The position numbers and the translations under genes are program-made. 64,000 bases of DNA from Galaxea fascicularis (taxonomy: Eukaryota > Cnidaria > Anthozoa > Scleractinia > Euphylliidae): the NCBI GenBank assembly GCA_948470475.1, contig OX419345.1:16109670-16173669 (forward strand), written 5' to 3'. Positions 24,994 through 36,787 of this stretch are shown here, one piece after another (position 1 is the stretch's first letter; the number at the start of each line of letters is the position of its first letter). The notes under the pieces were generated by a model. That model was not told the origin of the DNA. It ran no database searches and saw only the letters and a list, made by a program, of their open reading frames with translations.

Positions 24994-25057
24994 TTCCCTG
25001 CTAACAGCAGTCTCCCACGGGTATTTCTCGCCGTGAGAGACCTCTGCTAGCAGGGAA
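24994..25057. repeat. Hairpin with 27-bp arms
   Basis: The left arm at 24994-25020 begins TTCCCTGCTAACAGCAG; the right arm at 25031-25057 ends CTCTGCTAGCAGGGAA. Four mismatches in 27 and a 10-base loop. Probably a small foldback element. Confidence 0.75.
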
Positions 25058-26563
25058 ACTCCCTTGTAACAATGCAAACGTGAACTTGATTGTCATTGTG
25101 CGGACGTCTTGTGACTTTTTATATGAAGGCGCTGTTGCTGCCAAAGAACTGTGCGGGGCACGCAGATAAAGTATTTTTACCTTTCTTATTTGGGAGTTTT
25201 TAGGTTTTGAAACAGACCTCAAACCTTAAATGCCGTAGAAAACAGAAAAAACGGGATGGCTTCAAACGGCGAAAAAGAAAATTCTGGAACGTTTGCATTC
25301 GAGAATGGAGCAAATGTGTTTCCAATGACAACATAACCACATCATGCAATTTTAATCAAGTGTACAAAACAAGCAGGTCGATCACGCAAAGACGGTTTCG
25401 CAAAATAGGACAAGCGACGCCGGGTTGAGATAGCTTCGCACGTTACCGCATCTCGCTTAACGTGAACGTCGTCTTAACAGTTGTGGCATTTGTTATGGTC
25501 TGCTGTTGGTGAAGTCAAATCTGATTTGCAGTCTGCGAGCTTGACCGATCACTAAAGGCCCGTACAAATGGTCATAGCATTCTTGGCCGCACTGATCCAA
25601 AGCTTTTGAATCCAGCACAGGAGAGGAACAGGAGGCCGGTCCAAGCTCCTCCCCCCCCCCCCCCCCCCGCAGAATTTTTGAAAGTTAAAAACCAATTTTA
25701 CCAAAAAATACCAAAAGACGACGCTGACGGTAGCGAAAACATCATTTATATAGTGGATTCGCGCGATTCTTCAACTCATTAAATTGTAGGCGAATTCACC
25801 GTGGTCAAACTGTTCCAAGTTTAAAACTGGAAAAAAAAATTGACCGGTCGGGTGCTAACGTCCTCCATAAAACCGTGCCGTCAAATTATGAAGAAATGTT
25901 CCAAAAAGTGTGACGCCGAGGAATGTACAGAGTTTATGCTTTGTTTATTAAACGTATTGCTATGATGTTCCTCCTTGCCGTCGCGGTCGTGCCATCTTAG
26001 GCTCCGTAATGCCTAAGTAAGACGGGAAGTGGAGGAGGGGCGTAGTCTCGCTCGGCCAATTTGCTGAGCCCTTTCCCAGGTACTTCATCTTGGATGCGTT
26101 TCAGTGAACACCCACCGAGTTGGGTGTTCGCTCGGGGGTTGAAAAAAAAAAAAACACCCTACTCAGAGATACCAACACTCGCGATCCCAACGACACCCAA
26201 GACGGTGTTTAAGGGCACCCAACATGATGGACCTTAACCTATTGCAGGAGTTCAGTTCGTAAACAGCGTGCGATACTAGAATAGTACCGGTTGAGTGAGG
26301 TGACAATAAAGCGCTATCTGAGAGCCTGGAACAGGCTAGAGGGACTTGGGGTACGATACTGGGAGCGTTTGTACTGGAGTAACGGGCCTCTGGTTCCCTT
26401 AATAGATGAAAGCATTTGTATTGAGGAATCACATGCGCATGCTAGGCCTGGCTAGGCTTAATTAAGGAGTCCATTTCACTTCTATTATCTGGTGTATTTT
26501 AATTGAAGAGTACTTATTTAAATCTAGACTAAGAACGCAACTGACTAATGCTGTGTGTATGAC

Positions 26564-26612
26564 GCTTTTATCTATGCCCAACCCGGGCCCTGGGTCGAGC
26601 ATAGATAAAAGC
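26564..26612. repeat. Perfect 14-bp inverted repeat
   Basis: GCTTTTATCTATGC at 26564-26577 is the exact reverse complement of GCATAGATAAAAGC at 26599-26612, around a GC-rich centre with CCCGGGCCC. Function unknown. Confidence 0.8.
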
Positions 26613-27571
26613 CCCGGCACAGATAAAAGATACTAACACCAATCTTCTTCAGTCTCGGACATTACATTGTACCCCCTCTGATTTGGCTTTTACCAACAAA
26701 ATGCGAATGTGCAGTCGAGGGTACTGGTAAGAAAAGGGACTGATCGAACTGAGCTATATGCCACTGCCTGGGAACCATGCAATCTAGATTATGATCACAA
26801 TAAGTGGACTCATTCTATTACCTCTTCTGTTCTATAGCCGGAAAATGCTTTAGCAGGAAGTCGAACGAGTTATCTCTAACAAAGCTAAGTATTTCTAGTC
26901 GATTCTATTTAACATCGTGATCTTTGCCACAGTAAGTGAGGGCGCAGTCCTGGATAAATTGTCAAACGTAAATTTTGAACGTCAATAATCTAGTTCTTTT
27001 AATATAAATCTTGGTCACCGTTCTGGCAAAACGATAAGCATTATTTGAAATTTAATCTTCTTTTCCTTGTCATAAAGTACAGTAAGTAGCTTAACTGCTT
27101 AGCACACTGGTCTCGGCGTATGTATGCTAGAGGTGAATAGCATTAAAATTGTGTTCTCGTTCCACTATAAAAAGTAGAACGTAAAAAAGACAAAAACGGG
27201 AGAAAAGCATTGACGTGCGCATTGCATCAAAAGCGAACCAAAAGCTTCTTTTCTCGAATAAAGTATACGTAAAACTTGTGGTGTAAAGTTGAGAAGTATC
27301 AAAAGATATCGAAACGACCAACCTATAATATCTGTTATCTTCAGCAGGATTCCAACATTGTTGATATCGAATATCTGGTATCGTTCACACCCTATCCTTT
27401 TCCGAAGATGAAAGAAGGTCGTGAACGATATGAAGAGATATATTAAAGGCGTTGAACTAAGGTTACGGTTTCGACCTGCGCGTAACTAAGAGGTGCACTG
27501 CTTTGGCATAATACAGTAATTGTCCTGCGCTGCTCTACTGTTTAGCTTTGACACAGAAATCGCTTCGCTTT

Positions 27572-30500
27572 TTAGGGCTCACTGAGCCCATCACAGTCAA
27601 CGGAGATCTTCAAAAAGATCGTGTCATCCTTGACGTACTGTCGAGTTCCGATCTCTTCATGTTTGGCGAATTTTGCTCCACCAAAGCTGGCGTTTTTCTC
27701 TAGTTTCGGTCTGCCGAGGAACGGTTCGTTTTCCGGGCAGGGGTTGGGCTTAATGCTGAATTTGATGTGCTTTCGCTGTGCGTGGTCTTCGTCTTGATCC
27801 AGCAAGTAGAAGGAGACTCGGTAATCGAACGGCCATTTTAGCAAATTGTCGAATGCACCTACACAAAAAGTACAACAAGTCAAACAATGAGGCCAGAGTC
27901 ATGGGTAGCCGGGTAGGTCTTCAGTCAGACGATCAGTAAACAACAACAAACAAAAAAAAATTTTATTGATCGAGCAATAAAACAAAATACAACTTAAAAA
28001 CCACAGGTAGCTATTAAGCTATTCGAGGCGGGTTCCACGGGAAAAGAAAAAAAAATGAGATACGAAAGTATATTCCTAAAACAATGGTCACAAGTCAGTC
28101 AGTCAATCAAGCAATTAATCAATCATCAGTTATAAATGCATGAAGGAGTTTTTTAATTAAAAAACCTACTGAACAAAAGCTCTTTCCTGGTGCTGTTTAC
28201 TATACTGTATTAATTAAGGTGGGTTTTTTGTTTTGAACTTGTCCATGGAATCGTATCTAACCGCGCAGACCTGTATGCATCGAAATTCGAACGTTCCGAG
28301 CAACCGCGCATACAGCACCGTAAAACCCTTTGTCTGCTTCACAAATGTCCTACCTTTCAGCACGCTGATAAACACGGACATATGTGTTCCTTTTCCTTTT
28401 CCGTCGCCGTTCAAGCACACGGAGGCACACAGACGGTAGCCGTGTTTGCTGGTAGTAAACGTTGGGCTGAAAAGCGTATCTCCGTTCCCAGCCTTCGCTT
28501 CCTTCAGTTTACGCGTATAATCCTCAATTCGCCAGATCAACTGACTGTTAGCGATTTTCTCGAGATCTCCCACCCGCTTGTCCACTCCCTTGATCTGTTC
28601 TGCGTTTTCTTTAAGTGCAAGTTCGTGCTTGCCTAGTTGCTCGTCTTGTTCCGTGATCTTAGTGAAGATTGACTTCACGTGGTTAATCATGGCGCTCTTG
28701 TAGTGCTTTGGCATTTTTTCACGACTGCACTATAAAAAGCGAGTAACGGTGCAAAGTGAATAGACAGGCAACAATTTAAATAAAGCGGTTCATAGATGAG
28801 ATTAAAATATAAGTTTCTGTTTTGAACCAGTTGAAACCGACAACCGGTTCAAAACATCATAATTACCGATCACAATGGTGCTACTTAGATTGATCAAAAG
28901 CCTTTCGACACGATTTACCTGATGAAACCGAACCAGCACTACAACGATCGAAACGGCGTTTTCTACATCTCAGCCAGAAACAAACGATTAACACAGCTAC
29001 AATTTGTAACCACGATGATATCTGCAAGGGGTAAAATCTTGCTCGGGGTCTATTGTTTATCCCTTTAGGGTTAAAATTAATTTTTGTGGCGCCTCTTACA
29101 TTGTTTAATTCTAAAATCAGGGTAAATGAACGTCTGGAAACACTTGAGGGGAAGTGTGACTACTTTGAAAGAATTGACACCACTAAGGGAAAACAAATTT
29201 GAGCTGCTCAAAGCTGCCCACTGGTGAGTGTGATTCTATTTGTGGGTGTCTCTATTCATAACGAATTTTATATACAAAAGCTCTGAAGGTTCGTAAAAGC
29301 GACAAGGTTTGAAAAACTTACCCTATGAGTACAACCAATAACTTCAAACTCACAGACCATCTTCGTCTTTGGACAAACGTCTTCGATGTGTTGGTCCAGC
29401 TGTGAATGGAAAGAACCAATGAGAAAGACTTGCACCCAAACACGTGAATAATAGTGTCATTTAAGTACATTGCATGGCAGGCCCGTAGTCAGGATTTTGA
29501 ATGGGAGAGTGCGACGGACTGCTTGAGTGCCTCCGGCGTCTATCTTTCGAGCCATAACACAGGAAAAGTCTTGACCTTCCTGGTTTTAGTTAAGTTTTAA
29601 GTGACGGAATTTTTACGCGGTGTTTCAGTCCAATTATAATTTTAAGTTTTGGTTTATTAGTTACTGTTCACCGGATGGACCACTTGATTAAGACTTCATT
29701 TTCAATCTACAACAGCTAGTTTAGTTTTTAAATTTTTGCCTTTTTTAGCCATCGGTTCATAATAGGTAGGCCCGGGGCGCGACCTCCGCCGCAGCCCGTT
29801 GAGAATGCGGACGCACCCGTCGTAATCCCTTTTCCTGCGGGCCTGCATAGCATGATGTGTCTGTGTAAAGATGAATCGTTATATGAAATATATGAAAAGC
29901 GTAATTAAAAATAATTTCACTTGACTTAATTTTACTACTTTCCTTAGTTGGGTTATGAAAATCGAGCTATCTTTTCAACTAAGCTCAAAGAGCGGGAGCA
30001 AAACCCACTCTTAGATGCTTGGAATCTTTTCCCGCGCTAGAAAGCAATTACATATGACTGTCCAGTTCTAATTGGTACGGTTCATTGCCAATGCTATCTG
30101 TCTGAAGCCACTAGACTGGAAACTGCTTTGTGATGGAGTTGTTGTACTCGGAAAGCAGTGTTTACAATGACAAGTGTGGGCTCCAACCAATGGCTTTCTT
30201 TCCTTGTCTGCCCTTGGAAATAGGTATAAAACTGATTTTGATCCGACAATTTTAACGAACTGGTAGAGGCCTAGAGGTGTAACAATTTCCGTATATCGGA
30301 ATTTCGGTCGCAGCATTATAACTCACTACAGTAATGTTGGGTTATATTTAAGTGTGAACCTCATCTCGGGGAATTTCCAGTATCTTGTCGCATTTGTTGG
30401 GACAAGGCAACGGCAGCTTGGGGCATTCCTCTGCTAAATGTGCCTGTAAGAGTGTAAGATACAAAAATGATTGAAATGCCTGTTTGAATCTTCAAGTATC

Positions 30501-33500
30501 GAAACAACTAAGAACGTAATTGATGTCTCTCGACTGAGCACAACTTATCATTGACTTGACACTGCGGATATATTTATTCGCAGTGTCCATGCTAAGCAAG
30601 ATCTTTCGTCTTTTGTGTTGAAAAACTGCAAGAAGCGATGTCCTACGGCCATCGCTTGTTAGACTTAGGCTACTTACCCTCTTTTATTTGTTCGGAGACT
30701 TTGAAAGGGATAAAAACAAAGGCCAACAAGCTCGAAAGATACAGAAAATTTCAGTGTGCCACAATATTAACAATCAAATCTCACTGAAAATCAAATTTTT
30801 GGAGATCCCGTAACTGCACCCTAACTGGCAAGGGCAATTCCTCCTTGATAACTGCAACAGTTATATAGATCCATAGAACCTGGACCTTGTTGGTGTGGCT
30901 AATATGAACAGGTTGTTTGCAAACGTTGCTCACTTAACCTTTTTGTCCTCTCGCAGGTGTCTGTCATCGCAGTAAGGGCAGGCGATGATCTTCTTTGGAC
31001 AGTCTTTGTCCAGATGTTTTTGCAGAAATCTTTTCTGAAATTTAGCGCCACAATCGTTTTGGCAGAGGATTTCTGCGTACTCACATTTTGAATTCACGTG
31101 ATCCTGAAAACACAAACGAAGAGAAGTTTTTTTTTTATGTACATCAAAGCATCTAATCTCTGTTGATCATTTCTGTTATTTTCATAACTTCAGCATGTGT
31201 TAATTGAACAAGTAGTTTATTGTTGGGGGTTTATGATGCTGATCGCTCACAACCGTCTCACTGACGACTAATAGGGACCTTTAGATTTGAGAACGAGTAC
31301 GAGATCGAGTACGACTTTTCAAATCCTGTTCGCGTGCTTTAGATGATCACCGGTGACACGAATCTTGTTTCTACAATCTCCTGATCTACTGGTGATCCAC
31401 AAGGAAGAGTTAGGGTTCAGGGCAGGTGACTGGTTTGAAATTAGAAATTTGTACTCGTACTTGATCTTGTACTCGTACTCAAATCTAAAGGTCCCTAATA
31501 ACTTAGAATGTCTATACACCCACACGTTGTATGGACACTTTAACAGTGTATACTTAAACAGTGTTATCAAACAAATTCCCGATCACTCATTGGAAATCAA
31601 ATTGTCAACTTGTGGTAAGTTTTCCAACAGAAGAGGTTAACATGGCAGCGAAACAACCGGTCCACTGTTCGATAGTGAAAAAATATGGGTTTACAATAAT
31701 ATGAGTTACAATTACTTCAGTAAAGTTAAAATCACGGGTGCTTCCGACAGGCTATCTTATTTCAGAGGTTAAAATTTGTGTTAAAGAGACAATGAAAACG
31801 AAACTTTGAATTTCTTTGCAATTTTTACATCTAAGGATTGAAAGTATATATTCCTTTTGCAGTCGTGTTAGCAAGTGAATATGTTTCTTCTTTTGAGATT
31901 AAGACAAAGAAACAAATTCACTTCGTGTTTGATCCATCATAGTATACTCTCTCTTTCGAGTAAACATGTCTAACAAACTTCATCATCGAAGTGACTGATC
32001 TTCCGGCTTCAACACCCAAGTCAACAAAACCTGCACTTTGATTAATCAAAATAAACTGAACAAAGTGTAGTGTAATCTGCAACCAAACAGCCAGCACTCG
32101 TCGAGACCTTCCGATGACAGATTTATAGTAGAGAGAAATTCATTGTAAGGTAGATTCGCAGTGCGCCAGCCGAAGACACTTGCGAACGTCTTGACTGGTA
32201 AGGAAGGGAAATTAAAATTCCGTATGTCTTGTGGAAGCATTGTCTGGTTTGGTTGGAAAGGAAGAAATTTTCCTTCCACCTGACTTTGTCGCTTCATCAA
32301 GTTTATCCATTACCTTCTTTGACCGCTGTGTCAAGATAACATTTAACCTCCGAGTCAAGAAAATACAATTTTTCAAGGTAATAAACGTAGGGCCTAATTA
32401 TATAAGGCGGGGAGAAGGAGGCAAATGATAAGTGCTGGTGACCAAAAGCTAATGAGTTGTACTCTATTGTAATGCCATTTATTATGCAGGGCAACTGAAG
32501 GATGTTGTGACGTCTTAAGGCCATGTTACACGAGGCAATTTTTCTTGCAACTTGCAACGATGACGAATAAAAAATCTTTCAAGTTGCAGAGGGTATGTCA
32601 CGTTTGCAACTGTCTCGCAACGTTGCGAAAAGTAGAGGGTCGTTCTACTTCTCTTGCAACTCGCAACGCAACAATTGCAGTTGCACAATGGGGTTTTACA
32701 CGTGAATTTTTTCTTGCAACTTGCAATGCAACGTTTGTTGCGTTGCAAGAAAAATTGCTTCGTGTAACATGGCCTTTAGTCTGCGCGAGTCATCCGCAAC
32801 TGTGAATCCGTCCTATTTCCAGGGGTACCATTTTTTTCCGCTACGAACACTTTGCTAAAATTAAGGACTTTTCCGGCGCTAAGTGATTTAGAAATTCGAA
32901 ACAATTAAGGTAAGGCAACCGAAATATAATTCATATAGGATAACTACCCACACAGAGTGCTTCCGTATTGGAGCAGGTGCTGCCATTGTTGAACCATTGT
33001 TTGAATTTCATCTCAGCTTTGCTGACTACCGCTAAATTTACTCCCGCGTTTTTAAAACATTCGCCTGAAAAGCGGCCAATCTTGATGATTTTCAAAAAAA
33101 ACAAAGCTTTGTCAATTTTCTCTAAATTAAGGAAATCGATAGGAAAGGAAGTTTAAAAAGCCGGACTATCTCCATCTCCATGTTTATTGTTTCAAATCTA
33201 ATAAGGTTCTATTTTTATCTCGATTTTGAAAGTGCTGCTTTGTTAAGTCTTTTTTAGAACTTATTTTGGTAGAGTGAAACATTTGTCTAATGGATGTTGC
33301 ATTGAAAACATAAGAAGGAAAACGAAAACTATTTAATTAAAGTTCACATATTAAAGGCGCACCCCCTGCGGCATTTCTGTCACTATTTCGTACATATTTT
33401 ACGCTCTGTGTTAAATCTTTTCAAACATTTTCGAACTCTAAAGTGTTCCCATTACAAAGTGTTGAAGCGATGCGTTCATTTGGTGCCGTTAATTATTTGA

Positions 33501-36500
33501 CAATGACTTTTGTATTTTTGAACGAAACCTTCGAGGCTTTCTGTGGTGAAGTCTGGTTTTAGCTATTTTGGCATTTTCGTTTTCCACCATGCGAAAGTTT
33601 GGCAATAAAAGAGATCGTATGTAATCTGACCCGCATATTTATCGCTCACCTGAAAGTATTGATAATCGGATTCCCATTTGCAGCCCCATTCATGGTTCTT
33701 GCATTTCACTTCGAGTGCTAATATCTCGTCGTTAAAAGCCTTGTCGAAATGATCTGGCTTTTGATTAGGCTGTGAACATAAAGACAACATTGACATTTAG
33801 AGAAACTTTGTCAAGGTAACTGCCATTCCGTTATGAGATTTTAAGGGGTTGTATTTCTCAGAATTTAATTCGTTATTTGAAAGTTATATTTGTTAAGTGG
33901 CGTTTTAAATTCCAGACCAGATAAATTAAAAAGAAATATTTCTGGGAAAGAATAGACGTACGTTTATTATTTTCAAGGGATAGTCTGTGGAGTGCCAAAC
34001 TTTAAATTAAGAGACTATTTCACTGTCAACTGCACTGAATGAAACTTCCAGTTGGTACAAGAATCTCAAGCTTAAGGGATGTCGACTTCTATGCAATTGG
34101 TTCTGAATGGAGAAAGCCGCGAGTCTTGTCAATAAAAGCAATCGAGGTTCGGAAATAATATCGAGATGAGAGTTAATGGAAACTAACGCAAACTAGATGT
34201 GGTCTATGCTTACGAAAATTTGGAATTTCGAGAAAACATATGAGTTGCTGAGAGTGCCGGCGTTGAGACTTAATAGGGACCTTTAGATTTAAATATGAGA
34301 TCGAGTACAAGTACGAAATTTCAAACATGTAACCTCCCCTGAACCCTCACTGACTCGTCGTTGTTACTTACCAGTAGATCAGGAGATTTAAGAAACAAGA
34401 TTGGTGTCACTAGTGGTCATCTAAAGCACGCGAACAAGATTTGAAAAGTCGTACTCGTACTCAATCTCGTACTCGTACTCAAATCTAAGGGTCCCTAATG
34501 TCTAAACCGGCGGGAACGTTCGTCAGTATACCGTAACTCCTTTCACTTACGTCGTTGAAAGGGCAAGTTGCATATGGCGGGCTATATTTAGCGATGATTT
34601 TAATTTGACCACTCAACATGACATCTAAAAAGACTATAACTAGGGAAAAGAGTCAAAAGGTAGAATTCTTTGAGGAGTGAAAACTCGGATTGTATCTCGT
34701 GTTATATTGGCAATAATTTTTCTTAGTGTATTCCTCCAAGTTTTTCTTACAGATTCGAAAACAAAACCTTAGTAAATGTTTTCAATATCGGTGTTAAAAA
34801 TAGAACTGAGTAATTACGATTTCATTACATCTCCCACAGAAACAAAATTAACCATCAAAATCCAGATTCTTACGATGTGAAAACACTTTGGACGAGGTGC
34901 TAATTCGTCAACAGGAACCCAAGTTTGAACAGCGTGATTTTGGTCCAACAGATTATTCGGCTTTGCTTCAGTTAGCTTCAGTTAATTGCTTTGAGAATGG
35001 ACTATTGGGAGAAAGTAAATTATCCTAGCGCATACGGTGTGTATAAGCTTTGAAATGAACTCATCTGCCGTATTTAATTGAAATCTGCATGCAGCTTAAT
35101 TCTCTGCTTGGAGAATATGACACATGATGGCGATTTTAAATCTGGACGAGACCCCAAAGTGTGTCAGTATTTGAAACGAAGTAACAAGGATTGAACACTT
35201 TCTCGCTGTGTTGTTTTCCTTGCCTATATAGGGTGTACTATCATAGATTCAATTGGTGAAATCTCAAAAATAAAAGAAATCGAAACAAAAAATTCTTTGT
35301 TTACTTTACGTTTCTATGAAGGATGATCTTCTATATCAGATTCCTAGAAAGAAGCTATAGATGTTTGTCCGGTACGAATGTACGAGGTTCGCGTGTGTAA
35401 AATGTGAAGGTTATTGAGCTGAAGAACGTCACTAAGCTGTTCTTTCGCAATGTTGCAAAAGCCAATTCAACGTTTTCCGTTTGTGCGGATAATATTCTGA
35501 AGCATGACTATTCAAAACTACTGAGGCGATCGAACAGTACTCTCCTGTGGACCTGCTAATTTGTTGATCGCTGTTTCTTGAAATTCAAACTTTTCTAAAT
35601 TTGGTATCCATTGGAGTTAAATGGATTCTACCTTTTTGAATGCGATAAATAAAAAACATCTAATTTTCTCAATTTTAAATGCCGGTTTCTAGTTCCACTT
35701 ACATCATCCTTATCAATTTCCGTCTGATCGAGTGGACACCGTGGTTCGACTCTAAAAAATAGAGAAAATTAAACAGAAACACGAGGAATAAAATTCAAGT
35801 ATAGTATGTGATAAATAGCATCATGGTATAAAATGATTGTTAAATTGAGCTAGTTCCATGAAGCATAAGGCATAATTAAGATGCGATTCTGTCTGAAAAG
35901 CAGATGAATCTGTAATTGCATAAATTCAGCTTTGTTTGTTAACTGCTTGAGACAAGCGTAGTCGTTTCATTGGAAATTTTGTGTTTCGCATGAAACACGT
36001 TCATCTCGCACGCCTAAAACCTTAATTGCAGCTTATCCGGCGTTATCTATATTTGAAAAGAGAAAAAAAAGGTTTAAAGAATAAATCGACAAAGGGAATT
36101 AACATTACCGAAGATTTGACATCCGCTGAAAAATCCCAGTCGAGTTTTTTTTATCACTTAAATTGAGGCAATACTCGATAGAACCAAATTGCTACATCTT
36201 TAATACTTTCTCAAAAGAAAAGTAATTTGTATAACGCCGCAACTTGTACAATCGCAATGATCAGTTTCTGATGTATTGCCATCTCAGAGGACGGTCATTT
36301 TTTACGTTGTATTTATTCAAAAAATGAAAACTTGATCGTCGAGACGCTTATTAATTTTATGGGGTAATTTTCAACTAAAAACAACGCAATAAAAAGTTGC
36401 TTGTTGAGCAGGCTCGTTGCAACTGTAATGACGAATATATTTTCCTTTGAAACCGCAGCCGTCGCTGCGCCGACAAAAAGAACATCGTTTTTCTACATTG

Positions 36501-36787
36501 CAGCCAAAACAATGCTCAGTTTATATCGGTACCTTAAAAACTTACTCCTACCTTGCTAATTCGTGGAAACACGACGAACACAATCGATGTCCGCACTTGA
36601 GTTGTTTAGGGTAACGAAGCACATTTTCGCAAATCGGACACTGATACTTCTTCTCCAAAGGATAAACGAACAGTTTGAGATCAAATTTCTCCTTTTCTTG
36701 TACACTCGGTGCAGGACTTCCTCTGCTACTTCCTCGAGATCTTGCGCTACCCGTTGGACTATGATTTCCACCTGTCATATTATTTTC
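27572..36787 (-). CDS. Second TRAF-family adaptor (RING, TRAF zinc fingers, coiled coil, MATH)
   Basis: TRAF-type cytoplasmic signalling adaptor. Exons in gene order: 36787-36552, 35751-35703, 33769-33650, 31103-30939, 30443-30360, 29399-29322, 28729-28354, 27858-27572; a further 5' exon at 39883-39785 is likely (separate entry). Without it, the first ATG at 36778 gives 461 residues. RING: CPIC, CGHRLC, SSC and CPLD, again with Asp as the last ligand. Zinc-finger exons carry KCKNHEWGCKW, DHVNSKCEYA, CPYC, CPNKC and CEFEVIGC patterns. A heptad-rich coiled coil (INHVKSIFTKITEQDEQLGK onward, about 50 residues) leads into MATH (LIWRIEDY, THMSVFISVLKG, NLLKWPFDYRV, QYVKDDTIFLKISVD). Unlike the first TRAF gene, it has no linker between fingers, has a phase-1 intron inside MATH, and its sequence is quite diverged, so the pair is not a recent duplication. 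Confidence 0.92.
31272..31497 (+). mobile_element. TAGGGACC-type MITE, copy 1
   Basis: Ends TAGGGACCTTTAGATTTGAG and the inverted counterpart CAAATCTAAAGGTCCCTA; subterminal GAGTACGAG/CTCGTACTC repeats. It lies in the intron of the second TRAF gene between the exons at 33650 and 31103, in opposite orientation to copy 2 at 34275. Confidence 0.9.
32515..32778. mobile_element. MITE with long terminal inverted repeats rich in TTGCAAC
   Basis: The left end TTAAGGCCATGTTACACGAG with GCAATTTTTCTTGCAAC is mirrored at the right end by GTTGCAAGAAAAATTGCTTC and GTGTAACATGGCCTTTA. The interior is a set of TTGCAACTTGCAACG-like repeats and their complements. Non-coding; same intron of the second TRAF gene as copy 1 above. 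Confidence 0.88.
34275..34498 (-). mobile_element. TAGGGACC-type MITE, copy 2 (inverted relative to copy 1)
   Basis: Same ends as 31272-31497 (TAGGGACCTTTAGATTT and AAATCTAAGGGTCCCTA). Its interior, including a GTTCGCGTGCTTTAGATGA-like stretch and CTCCTGATCTACTGGT, reads on the opposite strand to copy 1. It is in the intron of the second TRAF gene upstream of the exon 33769-33650. Confidence 0.9.

Larger units (their letters stand above)
22894..27571. other. Intergenic region between the two TRAF genes
   Basis: Contains the 5' flank and presumed promoter of the first TRAF gene and the 3' flank of the second. I saw only small inverted repeats (24994-25057 and 26564-26612), a poly-C tract near 25651-25668 and short unsupported open frames. 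Confidence 0.75.

Noticed and set aside
31353..31640. Plus-strand frame with Tyr/Leu-rich repeats
   Set aside because: Translation of the GTACTCGTACTC-type subterminal repeats of a MITE.
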